Source: Verrucomicrobia subdivision 3 bacterium UBA693
GTDB taxonomy: Bacteria > Verrucomicrobiota > Verrucomicrobiia > Limisphaerales > UBA8199
NCBI GenBank assembly: GCA_002298785.1
Contig: DBMR01000064.1
Coordinates: 1 to 38,702, forward strand
Reading direction: 5' to 3'
Length of the DNA: 38,702 bases
Position numbers and translations under genes: made by a program. Under the pieces are notes generated by a model. That model was not told the DNA's origin. It saw only the letters and a list, made by a program, of their open reading frames with translations, and did not search any database. Below are positions 25,901 through 34,373 of this stretch, piece after piece; within the stretch, counting starts at the first letter, position 1; each line of letters begins with the position of its first letter.

Positions 25901-28900
25901 TCGTGGAGACCAGGCGCGTGGCATTGGAGGGATAAGCCAAGCGCGTGAGAATAGCCGGTTCGTAGAGCAGCGGCAGCACCTCGCCGGGTTCCGCCTGCCA
26001 GCGAATTTTGGCGCTCGCGAACGCAAAGGCCTCTTCGACTCGAATATCCTGCTCGATCACCTGCGCGCTCAGCAAAGCCGGTGGCGTCTGCACGGGTGGA
26101 TTGGTGGTCTGAGCGGAGGCGGTCCCGGTAAGCCAGAGCAAGCCCAGCATCGCCAGGGCAACATGAGCCCCTGCCGGAGGCGGTTCCGTATCGAGCGGCA
26201 TCGTCTCTTTGGTCTGCCGTGGCAAACACCAGAGCCGCCTGCCGGTCGGCCACACCAATTCCACCAGCAAAAACGCCCCGATGACCAACAAACCGGCTTG
26301 CCCACCGTTTGGAACTCGCAGCGCGCCCCAGACCAAAATGGTCCACGCCAGCAACCGACCACCGAGTTCCAAGGCCTTGAAACTTTGGCGCCAGAGCCAG
26401 GAAATGGCCAACAGCGCCAGCGCGGGAAGCGCGGGCCACACCCAAGTCAGCCATTCGCCAGGCGAGGTGGTATCGGAGAGATTGGCGACGGTAACCTGCA
26501 AGGCGCTGTTCGGCGGCTGGACAGGGGCCAGCAAAGTCAACGCGCGCTGCGGCTCCACGCTGGCCAACCCCACCCGATCCATTACCTGGAAGAACGCCAC
26601 CACACTAAAGCCTAACGCCAGGACCCCAACCAGGAGCGCCACCCCAAACTTGATGGAGTATAAACAGGCGCCGTTCAGGACCGCCCAGCGGCAGGCCAAG
26701 ACCATCACCGCCAGCAAGGCGATGCAGACCCCGGCGGCAGTGCCCGCAGTGGACGTCCAACCTCCTGAAAAGGCCCGGTCTAATTGAGCAAAGCCGGACA
26801 CTGCTTCGACGGTTTCCGGAGGCAGTACGGACCCGTGTTGAAAAACCAACCTCCGCCCGGCATCGGGAGCCAACTGCCACTGCGCGAGCATGACCGGAGC
26901 GTTCACACTCGGAAGGCTTAGCGCCAGGCGCGCCGGATCCTGGGATCTGGAGGCGAGCTTAAGCTCGACTACCAGGACGGCATTGGGATCGGTGTTTTGC
27001 GGCAGTGGAATCAGGTTAGCCTCGGCGTCGAGCACCGGCACCACGGCCACGCTGTTAACCGTCGCCGCCCAGAGCTGAACGTCGCGCGGCAAAACACATT
27101 TCAGATGTGGGTTGCCACGATTCTTCACGAAATACCGGACCGTGGTCAGCACCTGCCCTTCCTTGGAGACGCCGGTCTCGATTGCCGCTCGATCAATCAC
27201 CTGGCTGAGGGAATCGCCCTGGTCCAGAGGACTCAGGGTGAGCTTGAGACTAACCGGCTGCGTCACGTAGCGGTAGGCGGCGAGCAGAGGGGCGTCAAAG
27301 AACAGCCGATATTCCGCCGGCACTTCGCCTTTTTCCAGGGTCAACAGACCCGGCGAAATCTCGGTCGGCGCCACCTGAAACTGGGCCGCGCTGGTGATCA
27401 ACGTGTAGCCTTGCTCGGATTGCGCCTCGAGCGGTCGCGCCCCGGTGAACGCCAGCGTTTCCCCACGCGCTTTGAACGGCCGCTCGTAGGTTACCAACAA
27501 GGCGTAAGCTCCTGAGACCGGGCTGTGCAACCGCACGCGATAGTGTCCGTCCGCTTTTTGCCAGCCGCGGATATCTTTGCCGGTAAACTCGGGGTTGGAA
27601 TATTCCTGCGCCAAATCGACGTTGAACGAGGAGACTGGGGCGCCGGACACCGTGTAATTGATCAGGGTGCTGCCGTAAGCGATGCCCTCGCTGATCGAGA
27701 AAAGGTGGAGCACATCCGCCTGCACCGATTGCGGCAATCGTTCCACACTGAAAGCGGCCTCCCAGCCAGCGTCGCTCAGTCGGAACGCGGACTGCAACCC
27801 GGCAAATTTCTTCGGGAAAAACGCGGTGGCCATTTCCGTCAGCCCCTGCAGCCGTTCGGCGCTCACCCGAAACCCGGCCTCCGCCCCGATACCGAGGTGG
27901 CCCCGTAGCGACTTGGCGGCAGGCACCGCGATCCGAGGCAGGACCCAGTTGGTGGACCCCAATGGTTGATTACGTTCCAGGCGCAACTCGACAATCTGCC
28001 GCCCGGTCACCGGCTGCGCGTAGACCAGCCGCAACTCGCTTTCCATCCGGTCTTCCACCTCGTGCAAAAAGTAATCCGCCAGCCCGGGCGCATTAACCTT
28101 GGCCGGCAGATAGCCCCGGGGCACGCGCAACCACAATTCACGCAATGGCGCTTCGCGCACTTCCAGTTCGATCTCGGCGTCAATGGAGGTTTCATTCTCC
28201 GCCAGGTGATACGCCAGCAGTTCCGAGACGGATAATTCCGGCAGGACCTGGTCCGCCTGGATGCCCAGGCGATGATCCGCTCCGGAAAACTTGTAGACGA
28301 ACCGCTGGGCGCCGCTGGTCCGCAAGAGCGCTCGGGTGATGTCATTTTCCGGGAACTGCTCGGGTGACACCTGCGAGATACCGACAGCCTGCGCCACTTC
28401 CAACCGCACCGCGCCTTCGTTGACGACACGAAAGAACCCACCAAAACGAGTGGCCGACCACGGCACAAACCGCAAGGGCTGGACGGACTGCGGAAACGCA
28501 CCGACGGCGGTCTGGGCCTGGAGTTGCATCTGGTATTGCTCCTTCTTCGGCTGATTGAGCTGAATGGCCAGGCGCCGCGTCTCGGGCGTGCCACCGGGCT
28601 CGATGGCCCACGACAGGATCCCCTCCCCCATCACCCGAGTCACCTCCCCGCTGCCGATGAGATCGAAATAAATGCGCGTCAGCTCGCCCTGCATCACTTT
28701 GAAATCGATCAAAGCCGTCTGCTTCATCAGCCCGGGACCAATACTGATTTGGGACAACATCTCCGCCGCGTAAAACAGTTTGCCCTCACTTTCGGCGGAC
28801 ACTTCCTTCCACGCGAGTTTGACGGAACCGTCCGCGGGCAAAAAGCTGGCGAACGTCCCGTCTTTGAGTTGGGGATGAGCGGCCCCGGCAAAATCGAATT

Positions 28901-29315
28901 GGGTTTGCGGCGACAAACCGCGAAGCTGCACCGGTTGAATGGGCGCGGAGGCAGTCACAAACTCCACGCTGCTCCAGCCCTCCCGATTCACCACCGCCAC
29001 CTCGAACGGAAGGCGAATCGCGTACTTGCCCGCGCGCTCAAAATAAGCGGTAAAACCGTTGGTGCCCGCGCGCACTTGCCAGCGCGGGCCGCCGACGGCT
29101 CCCGTCAGCGCGGCGCGTCCAGACAGCAGATCCAGTTGACCGCCCTTGCTGCCTTTGACCACGGCGGTGACCCGCAGTTCGAACCGCGCCTGACCTCCGG
29201 AGAAATCGCCGGCCAGCAGAAAATCGCTCAACGTGATTTGCGGATCGGTGCCCGCTCGCAGCGGAGCGGCGAGCAAGATGGGCAACAGTCCCAGCCAGAA
29301 AAGCACAGGTTTCAT
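22875..29315 (-). CDS. giant membrane protein of unknown function (2146 residues)
   Basis: A signal peptide is seen at 1-21 (MKPVLFWLGLLPILLAAPLRA). Residues ~25-840 are a long soluble, beta-rich region. Residues ~850-1065 hold about six hydrophobic segments, the last ending GTASAQ like a second signal sequence. Residues ~1066-1920 are another long beta-rich region. Residues ~1930-2050 are helical, with a TPR-like stretch (LLAAGNSALQQGDPQQARRS), and a final membrane helix is at about 2112-2135. The layout suggests two periplasmic halves joined by a membrane core, possibly an ancient fusion. No known domain is recognised. It lies 12 bases after the VWA gene and is probably co-transcribed with it and the sigma factor. 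Confidence 0.8.
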   Translation of the reverse strand: MKPVLFWLGLLPILLAAPLRAGTDPQITLSDFLLAGDFSGGQARFELRVTAVVKGSKGGQLDLLSGRAALTGAVGGPRWQVRAGTNGFTAYFERAGKYAIRLPFEVAVVNREGWSSVEFVTASAPIQPVQLRGLSPQTQFDFAGAAHPQLKDGTFASFLPADGSVKLAWKEVSAESEGKLFYAAEMLSQISIGPGLMKQTALIDFKVMQGELTRIYFDLIGSGEVTRVMGEGILSWAIEPGGTPETRRLAIQLNQPKKEQYQMQLQAQTAVGAFPQSVQPLRFVPWSATRFGGFFRVVNEGAVRLEVAQAVGISQVSPEQFPENDITRALLRTSGAQRFVYKFSGADHRLGIQADQVLPELSVSELLAYHLAENETSIDAEIELEVREAPLRELWLRVPRGYLPAKVNAPGLADYFLHEVEDRMESELRLVYAQPVTGRQIVELRLERNQPLGSTNWVLPRIAVPAAKSLRGHLGIGAEAGFRVSAERLQGLTEMATAFFPKKFAGLQSAFRLSDAGWEAAFSVERLPQSVQADVLHLFSISEGIAYGSTLINYTVSGAPVSSFNVDLAQEYSNPEFTGKDIRGWQKADGHYRVRLHSPVSGAYALLVTYERPFKARGETLAFTGARPLEAQSEQGYTLITSAAQFQVAPTEISPGLLTLEKGEVPAEYRLFFDAPLLAAYRYVTQPVSLKLTLSPLDQGDSLSQVIDRAAIETGVSKEGQVLTTVRYFVKNRGNPHLKCVLPRDVQLWAATVNSVAVVPVLDAEANLIPLPQNTDPNAVLVVELKLASRSQDPARLALSLPSVNAPVMLAQWQLAPDAGRRLVFQHGSVLPPETVEAVSGFAQLDRAFSGGWTSTAGTAAGVCIALLAVMVLACRWAVLNGACLYSIKFGVALLVGVLALGFSVVAFFQVMDRVGLASVEPQRALTLLAPVQPPNSALQVTVANLSDTTSPGEWLTWVWPALPALALLAISWLWRQSFKALELGGRLLAWTILVWGALRVPNGGQAGLLVIGAFLLVELVWPTGRRLWCLPRQTKETMPLDTEPPPAGAHVALAMLGLLWLTGTASAQTTNPPVQTPPALLSAQVIEQDIRVEEAFAFASAKIRWQAEPGEVLPLLYEPAILTRLAYPSNATRLVSTTLGGRRLHQVVANKKGVFDLEMNYELKVVRRDQETALQLPVATSLVNRVQLTIVNQDVVVLSADAASIQRELTGSNTVSRLVLAPRGESWINWKPRTRDLKSEKSTFYADLAQLYAPAAGVIEGVHLVSIRPAQGELSEMLLDVPKGWTITEITDTSTTNVQALANVAVQMPGSAHVAFWRFDPDTRQLRVRLSSPQSRPFAFVVRSQLPTGALPITNSVALLSVIGAAGQIGVLGIATGAEVQLDAAVEQGCSPINLEDFPTMPLATLQGQIPGLGLRRAFRYAEKGATASIQASAVEPDVRVDTQDTLSLAEDRVVLAVSATVDITRAGIFKLSFALPAGLDVESISGDALSHWTELKSDAGRVITLHLKGRTEGRKTFALSLAGAGLKASRGWVVPQVTFREAAKMRGTLLIVPEQGLRLQTTASEGLAQLDPQKSGVKQKGVLAFRVLQTQRRLTLDLEQVDPWVQVNSLQQVQVNEGHLLVSANLQYQIENTGLKTCLVRLPDNAESVRFQNELVSDFLSSESSTNGFRTWEVKLQRRVLGVFMLQVFYQLPLKENATETLLRGLQTVDAGLQRGFVTVQAQGRLQVRVEGAPATLQTTEWQGIPRALQQGLKASAATLAFRLVDPAFELPLRLERHEPAKLLEARVTEVTFTSAIADDGAMLTQARLEMVPGDKRLLHVSLPAGARFWFAFVNGAGMWPWREQDRYLIPLEKPAGGAKTIAVELFYSVKANVQRARELDLDLAAPRFDLPLENITWRVSLADKWRVRKWTGALQLQSEATSPIAELTDLQNYLQTETAQQQERTRQAEALLAAGNSALQQGDPQQARRSFQAAYGLSSHDAAFNEDARVQLHNVKLQQALVGLNVRQSGTAPEAGPVAAKLRELRGRQEANYTQQDAREIIERNSADDNAALMRLAERLVQQQDAALANPSALRASLPMQGRLLTFKRAVLVDPNADLRLNVKAAARRSSLLTTGLVLGGMVLAMGLLLRARGSVLGEKIEN

Positions 29316-29327
29316 AATGGGTTCGTG

Positions 29328-32156
29328 TTATTTGCTGAAAAGGGATTTGGCCTGACGAATCATCCACTCGAGCCGTTGCGGCCGGGGATCCGTCCCATAG
29401 AGTGCGGGCACATCCCGGACCAGTTGCAGCAAGCGGTCGGGGTTCACCTCGGCCGCGTAAGGGCTGACGGCCAGCCATTCTGAGAAAGCTCCAGCGGTGG
29501 CAGCCAGGCGCATGGCGGCGGAAGCGAATTCCAACGACGGGACGTTGGCCTGGTAGCCGACCGCCCACTCCTGCTCGCGATAATCGCTGGTGCCGGGGAC
29601 CTTGTAACGCACCCGCACCGTCGCCACCGGACCTGAACCGCGCGGCAGAGTCTCGATGACATAAAGCGCATTGCCGGATTCCGCCGCGCCTATCTCCGCC
29701 GCGTCCACTGTGTTGTCGCGGAACTGCTCTTTGGTCAATTGATGTTTTACGTAGCCGATCTGCCGGTAGACCCGCACCCGTGCGGGATTGAATTCCACCT
29801 GCACTTTGACATCGGACGCCGCCACCCGGAGGGCGCCGGCCAACTGCCCGGCAAAATCCGTGGCCGCGGCTTCCGGGGTGTTGATGAACCCGTATCTTCC
29901 ATCGCCGTTGCGCGACAGCGTTTCCAACAGATCGTCATTATACCCTTCCCAGCCGATGCCGAAACAGTCGAGCGCCACTCCCTGGCGACGCTGGCTCTCG
30001 ACCTGCTTTTTTAACTCTTCAGGATTTACATCGCCCAGATTGGCCGCCCCGTCCGTCAACAGCACCACCCGATTGATACCGCCGACCAGGTAGTGGTGCC
30101 GCGCGGTTTCGTAGCCAACGCGCAAGGCCTCCTCCAAATTCGTACCGCCTTCGGGAGTCAGCGCGGCCACTTTCTCCAGCGCCGCCGCGGCTTTGTCCCC
30201 GGCAATCCCGTCCACCCACAAATGGGCCGTGCGCGCGAAAGTCACCACGCTGAGCTTATCCTGGGGTTGAAGCTGGCTGGCCAAAACCCGGAGCGCCTCG
30301 CGTATGATCCGCACGCGGTCAGCCCGCTCCATGGACCCGGAGTTGTCCAGCAGCAAGACCACGGAGAGCGGCGTTCCGGCGGCACGACCCTGGGCCGCGG
30401 TCTTGAGCGAGAACCGCAGCAAATCGCGGTTCTGCGCGAACGGATACCGCGCTCGTTCCCAGGCAAACGCAATGGGCAATCCCGCGGCGGGTTCGGGATC
30501 ACGATAATCGAAAGCATTGATGAACTCCTCACTGCGGATGCCGGCCGGATCGGGCAGCGCGCCACCCTCCAAGCTCGCCCCGGCCAGCTTGAAGGAAACA
30601 TCACTGACATTCAGCGAAAAGGTGGAGAAAGCCTGCTCGCTCACCACCGTCTCTGGTTCCACCGGCATTGGACTGCGTTTCGGCGTGGCCACGGCTTGGT
30701 CGGTGGACTGGCCTTTGGCTGGGCGACCTTCCGCCCCGGCAATGCCCGACCCAACCTGATCCAGTTTCTTGAACAGATTACCCAATGTCGGGAGATCACC
30801 CAGGACGACGTTCGATGCCACCGCCACCGAGTAACCTGCGACGACCTGCGGAGATTCCGGCTTTGCTTCGGCTTGCTTTGATTTGGCCTCCACTATCTGC
30901 GACAAAGCGTCGATTTGCACTAACTCGACTTTTTCCACCGGCTTGACTTCGTAGTAATACCCTGCCCCCGATGCGGGCTTTGCGTCCACGACCGCACCGC
31001 CGGCGCCACCACCAAAAGAACCTGCATTCAAGTAATTGGTGATCGTGGCTTGACCTTTCGGCACCCCCAGGAAGGCAAAACCCAATTGCCGATTGTCTTT
31101 GGCTTTGTCCCGTAATTCCGCTGGTTTTCCGAGGCTAGAACCTTCCACCGACGCCGATCTGTCAGAGCCAGCCGCAGCGGAGGCCGAGTAGCGTTCGACC
31201 GACATTGCTCCACCAGTGGGCGGCACAGAGTACGCCACCGTTGGAGGGGGCACTTTAATCTGCGGAATGAGGGCCTCGGAATCAGCGGCGAGCGGCTCCA
31301 ATCGCCTGCCGACTACTGCGCCCATCTCTTCTTGCAGTTTCACCCCGGCGACAACTTCGGTCTTCAGCGGCACGGCGTCAGCCCGACCCAACTCTCCTGC
31401 TTTTTGCCCGGCGGCAAAGCCCGCAGCTCCACCTGGGGATGTAGCGGTAACCGTCACCGGATTCTTGAGAGTGTCGTCAAAGAGCTTTGCCGGCGCCTTG
31501 CCATCCAGGCTCCAGGTGCCAAACCGCTCCGTTCCGGCGTCCCGGCCTCGGGAAATCTGATCGGCATCGATCTTTGCCACAGCGCCGGGGGGCGCCGGGG
31601 ATGCGGATGGAGCCGCAAGGCCGTAGCGACGGCGGAACATCTCCTGAGCCGGGGCATTCGCCGGAACTTCCATCGGCTCAGAAGCCGCTAATCCCGCGAT
31701 GTCGCTCTCTTTGCCGCGGGTTGCACTGGGCAAAGGCGTTACAGACGAGGGGAGTTTCCAGGAGGAACCCAGCGACGGCGTCATGAGTGGAATGAGTATC
31801 GCCACCAGGATGGCGGCGATGGCCAGCGGTTCCATGATCCGGATCGGACGCCGCGCCGGTTTTTTAAAAGCTGCGGGTTTGATGGTTCTAAATTGCCGCA
31901 GCAACACCTGGCGGCGCGATTCGCTCAAACGCAGGGGCGACTGGGGAGTGGTTGCCGTCTCGGCCGGCTGCTGCTGCGCTTCGCGCAGTAAATCCACCAT
32001 CTTTTCCAGGCGACTCAGGATACGGCGCGCTTCGGGATCGCGCTCCACCGACGCCCGCAGCGCCGCGGCTTCGGCTTCGGGAAGTTCCCCCAGCAACAGC
32101 GCCGTCAACCGCTGCTCCAACTCCGGCGTGGGGGTGATTGGTTCTTCGGGGTTCAT
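29328..32156 (-). CDS. anti-sigma-like, VWA-domain membrane protein (YfbK type)
   Basis: This encodes 942 residues. Residues ~10-62 resemble the helical N-terminus of anti-sigma proteins (LTALLLGELPEAEAAALRAS) without a zinc motif. One membrane helix lies at about 103-125. A long low-complexity linker follows to about 490, then a YfbK-type N-terminal domain (~500-590). The VWA domain (~595-780) has metal site DNSGSM at 604-609, a conserved Thr (PEGGTNLEEAL) and VVLLTDGAAN. A C-terminal DUF3520-like domain is at ~785-935. It probably senses or binds a ligand outside the membrane and controls the sigma factor inside; that is inference. The start overlaps the sigma stop by one base (TGATG). Confidence 0.85.
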   Translation of the reverse strand: MNPEEPITPTPELEQRLTALLLGELPEAEAAALRASVERDPEARRILSRLEKMVDLLREAQQQPAETATTPQSPLRLSESRRQVLLRQFRTIKPAAFKKPARRPIRIMEPLAIAAILVAILIPLMTPSLGSSWKLPSSVTPLPSATRGKESDIAGLAASEPMEVPANAPAQEMFRRRYGLAAPSASPAPPGAVAKIDADQISRGRDAGTERFGTWSLDGKAPAKLFDDTLKNPVTVTATSPGGAAGFAAGQKAGELGRADAVPLKTEVVAGVKLQEEMGAVVGRRLEPLAADSEALIPQIKVPPPTVAYSVPPTGGAMSVERYSASAAAGSDRSASVEGSSLGKPAELRDKAKDNRQLGFAFLGVPKGQATITNYLNAGSFGGGAGGAVVDAKPASGAGYYYEVKPVEKVELVQIDALSQIVEAKSKQAEAKPESPQVVAGYSVAVASNVVLGDLPTLGNLFKKLDQVGSGIAGAEGRPAKGQSTDQAVATPKRSPMPVEPETVVSEQAFSTFSLNVSDVSFKLAGASLEGGALPDPAGIRSEEFINAFDYRDPEPAAGLPIAFAWERARYPFAQNRDLLRFSLKTAAQGRAAGTPLSVVLLLDNSGSMERADRVRIIREALRVLASQLQPQDKLSVVTFARTAHLWVDGIAGDKAAAALEKVAALTPEGGTNLEEALRVGYETARHHYLVGGINRVVLLTDGAANLGDVNPEELKKQVESQRRQGVALDCFGIGWEGYNDDLLETLSRNGDGRYGFINTPEAAATDFAGQLAGALRVAASDVKVQVEFNPARVRVYRQIGYVKHQLTKEQFRDNTVDAAEIGAAESGNALYVIETLPRGSGPVATVRVRYKVPGTSDYREQEWAVGYQANVPSLEFASAAMRLAATAGAFSEWLAVSPYAAEVNPDRLLQLVRDVPALYGTDPRPQRLEWMIRQAKSLFSK

Positions 32157-32701
32157 CAGAGCACTCCGTTTCGGGTTAGTTCGTCACCCAAGGCCTTGAG
32201 CAAATGATGCAGTTGGTAGCCGACATTCCCAATAGTCAGCCCGGTCCGGGAACTAATCTCTTTGTAGGAAAGGTTTTCGGTGAATTTCAATCTCAACAGT
32301 TCGCGGCTCCTGGCATCAAAAGATTCGAGGGTTAATCGCACCAGGCCGATACCTTCGAGCCGTGCCAACTGTTCATCCGGCATGGGCTGAGGATCCGGCA
32401 GAACCTCCCCGGTCGCATTTCCGCCGGAGGATGGCGCTTCGAGCGGCACCAGCTTCTGAGACTTCCGCCGCTGGTTCAAAGCCAGGTTGTGGACGGTGCG
32501 ATACAACCAGCGTCGTGGTTCCCTGACCTCGGCAAATTGCACATGCAAACGCATGAAAGCTTCCTGGACCAGGTCCTCGGCCAACCCTCGTTCTCCCGCC
32601 AGACGCAGAGCATAAACCAATAGCGGCGACTCGAGCGCCGCAAACAATTCCTCGATTGTCTCAGCTCGATGCGATTCCGTGCTGGTTGGTTCTGGTTGCA
32701 T
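32156..32701 (-). CDS. ECF-type RNA polymerase sigma factor
   Basis: This encodes 181 residues. Region 2 is visible at ~25-80 (LAEDLVQEAFMRLHVQF ... RRWLYRTVHNLALNQRRK) and region 4 at ~122-172 (RELLRLKFTENLSYKEISSR then TGLTIGNVGYQLHHLLKAL, a helix-turn-helix). No regions 1 or 3 are present, as in ECF factors. It directs polymerase to a small regulon. The next gene begins in its stop codon and has an anti-sigma-like N-terminus inside the membrane helix, the usual arrangement for an ECF factor and its regulator. It is the first gene of the three-gene operon. Confidence 0.92.
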   Translation of the reverse strand: MQPEPTSTESHRAETIEELFAALESPLLVYALRLAGERGLAEDLVQEAFMRLHVQFAEVREPRRWLYRTVHNLALNQRRKSQKLVPLEAPSSGGNATGEVLPDPQPMPDEQLARLEGIGLVRLTLESFDARSRELLRLKFTENLSYKEISSRTGLTIGNVGYQLHHLLKALGDELTRNGVL

Positions 32702-32960
32702 TCCGCCTGAATTTGAGGGCCGTCCTGCCGCTCTTACCGCTCCAGCCGTGATTTTTTCGCTTCCGGGACCATTGTGTCCACCTAATACGACAATTCACGG
32801 CTCTCTTTCTTAGACGATTCTCAACGAAAAATGCTCCGCCACATTCTTCGGGTCAAAAGTAGGTGAGAAAAGGTGATCAACCCGGGCACGCCTGGCCGCA
32901 TACCCAAGCTGACCGAGACCGTGCGTGGATTGGGGACGGATGTTGCTCATAGAATCCTGG

Positions 32961-32990
32961 TGAGAAAGGGTGAGAATAGGTGAGAATTGG
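32961..32990. repeat. three 10-bp direct repeats (TGAGAAxxGG)
   Basis: The units TGAGAAAGGG, TGAGAATAGG and TGAGAATTGG follow each other exactly in 10-base steps, and another GGTGAGAAAAGG lies at 32862-32873. The period matches one DNA helix turn, so the units would face the same side of the helix. They lie 160-290 bases upstream of the sigma factor start. Confidence 0.6.
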
Positions 32991-33262
32991 CCAGAAAAGA
33001 GGTCGAAAAGTGAGGATTGAACCGTGGGGCCGCCGCGAGGGGAAAGGAACCACGGAATACGGGAATACGCGAAAGGGGGAGCCTAACGGAGGAAAGCGCC
33101 TGAAGGCTGGGACGGTTCAAAAACCGGGGCCCAGGCGGAGGTTCGGGTGCCGCGGTCCCGGGTTCGCAATGGCGGGTCGCCGCCGCGCCGGGGCCGGACT
33201 CGGCGTTCCCTATTCCGCAGTTCTCTGGCATCTCACCCTGTATGGCGTGACCAAGCGCGTCC

Positions 33263-33442
33263 CTAACGCGACAAAACGTGTGCAGGGTGGGTGTCCCCTG
33301 CTGCCAATTCCGGTTCGAGCTTTTTACCAAGGACACTGCCAACGGGCCGGCGGGCTTCTACGGCATACCGCTCCTCGAACTGGATTGCCAACTGGTGGTG
33401 CGCTGTTGCCTCCCGGTCAATTAGTGCAGCGGGGGATAGCCG
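33263..33442 (-). pseudogene. possible coding remnant without start codon
   Basis: From just after the stop of the gene at 33443 there is an open frame of 59 codons in the same frame. It has a protein-like composition, for example LAIQFEERYAVEARRPVGSV and KKLEPELAAGDTHP, and ends TCG CGT TAG. No ATG or GTG start is available, only a TTG. It may be the tail of a decayed gene; I cannot name it. Confidence 0.25.
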
Positions 33443-33706
33443 CTAAACAATTACGCACGCAGAGGCGCAAAGAACGCCAAGAGAAATGGGACGGGGAAGG
33501 GATTGGAAGGCCGGCGAACGCAAAACTACCTGGCATCTTCTGGAACTGGTGGGTGCTGGAAGCTGCTGGGAAAGCTGCCCGCGCTCGGGCTCAAGCCAAG
33601 CCATCAGCCCGACCGGCCCGCAGAACAAGACCACCCAAATGAGAGCACCAACCGCTGCCGCGTTGCGATCCCGATTCCTGTTCTGGATGAACTGATCCCG
33701 TGTCAT
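33443..33706 (-). CDS. small membrane protein (last cassette of right array)
   Basis: This encodes 87 residues starting MTRDQFIQNRNRDRNAAAV, with one hydrophobic segment at about 17-36 (VGALIWVVLFCGPVGLMAWL). The C-terminal ~15 residues come from a repeat-like string (GCGCAAAGAACGCC on the plus strand), so the natural end may have been replaced. No attC follows, which suggests the array was cut off here. The start lies eight bases after the attC box at 33715. Function unknown. Confidence 0.6.
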   Translation of the reverse strand: MTRDQFIQNRNRDRNAAAVGALIWVVLFCGPVGLMAWLEPERGQLSQQLPAPTSSRRCQVVLRSPAFQSLPRPISLGVLCASACVIV

Positions 33707-33714
33707 GCGCTTTA

Positions 33715-33803
33715 CGCTAACGGCCCGGCCGAGGCACGCCGGGCATGTTGCGCAGGAGTACGAACAGGAGTGCCGACCTGGCGTTGCCTCCAGCCGGTTC
33801 GGC
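33715..33803 (-). other. attC site 11 (right array)
   Basis: On the minus strand it runs GCCGAAC to GTTAGCG, 89 bp. The inner arms CGGCTGGAGGCAACGCC and GGCGTGCCTCGGCCGG pair imperfectly. It lies between the lipoprotein cassette and the last cassette. Confidence 0.85.
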
Positions 33804-33807
33804 GCAT

Positions 33808-34269
33808 TCACGCTGCCGCCTCTAGCTTCCACTCACTGACCAGCCACTGGCCGCCCTCTGTGCGCAATGTGACCGTGTGCCACTCCCCGCCAATGGGAGA
33901 GGCATACCACGACACTGAAGCCTTCGCCGTGTTGCCGGAAATCACGACGTCGGATACAGAGAACTTGAAACCCGTCTCCCCCGTATGCCGATCAACCGGC
34001 CTCCGCTTTCCTTTGTCGTAGCGAGACAGGCTGGCGTGTCGAATCTCGGCAACACCACTCCTTTTCCTTAGCTCCTCAATGAAGGACTCGCTCTCGTCCA
34101 CGAACCAAACCTCGCCTTTGACGTGCTCGATCCGTGACAGGCAAATCGCCATGCGAACGTCGTGTTCATCCGCGCTGTAAATCCGCGCCCGACTCGTTCC
34201 CGTGCGAGTTCCCGAGGAAACACAGCCGGTCAGAAGGACGACCACAATAACTGCTATTAGTTGCCTCAT
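33808..34269 (-). CDS. predicted lipoprotein (integron cassette)
   Basis: This encodes 153 residues. The N-terminus MRQLIAVIVVVLLTGCVSSG is a lipoprotein signal with lipobox LTGC, so the mature protein would be lipid-anchored at Cys16. The remainder is a small mixed alpha/beta domain ending in strands (WHTVTLRTEGGQWLVSEWKL) like many SnoaL/NTF2-type folds, but this is only a resemblance. The start at 34269 is three bases after the attC box; an upstream start at 34287 would lie inside the attC. The stop lies four bases before the next attC. Confidence 0.75.
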   Translation of the reverse strand: MRQLIAVIVVVLLTGCVSSGTRTGTSRARIYSADEHDVRMAICLSRIEHVKGEVWFVDESESFIEELRKRSGVAEIRHASLSRYDKGKRRPVDRHTGETGFKFSVSDVVISGNTAKASVSWYASPIGGEWHTVTLRTEGGQWLVSEWKLEAAA

Positions 34270-34272
34270 ATT

Positions 34273-34365
34273 GCCGAACGTTCGCACTCAGGCACGGCGA
34301 GACCGAGGCGTTGATTATGAAAACAGAGCGCGAACGCGCCGTTGCCTGGAGTGCGCTCGTTAGAA
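34273..34365 (-). other. attC site 10 (right array)
   Basis: On the minus strand it runs TTCTAAC to GTTCGGC, 93 bp. Arms GAGCGCACTCCAGGCAACGG and CCGTGCCTGAGTGCGAAC pair with a few extra bases, as in other attC sites. Confidence 0.88.
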
Positions 34366-34373
34366 TTCTTCAT

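Larger units (their letters stand above)
32702..33442. other. intergenic region upstream of the sigma factor operon
   Basis: This 741-base stretch should hold the sigma operon promoter; a GTATTAGG string on the minus strand near 32785 is the only weak candidate. It also holds GGTGAGAA repeats (separate entry), GGAATACGGGAATACG near 33054 and a possible gene remnant at 33263-33442. Open frames in it (for example 32947-33342, minus) are rich in Pro and Arg and do not look coded. Confidence 0.5.

Noticed and set aside
32947..33342. 131-codon minus-strand frame between sigma factor and cassettes
   Set aside because: The composition is Pro/Ser/Arg-rich with no motif; it runs over the 10-bp repeats, has no ribosome binding site and matches no plausible protein.
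33330..33445. A twelfth attC after the last cassette gene
   Set aside because: Single GTTGGCA boxes are present, but no complementary left box and arms could be matched, so the array end looks truncated.
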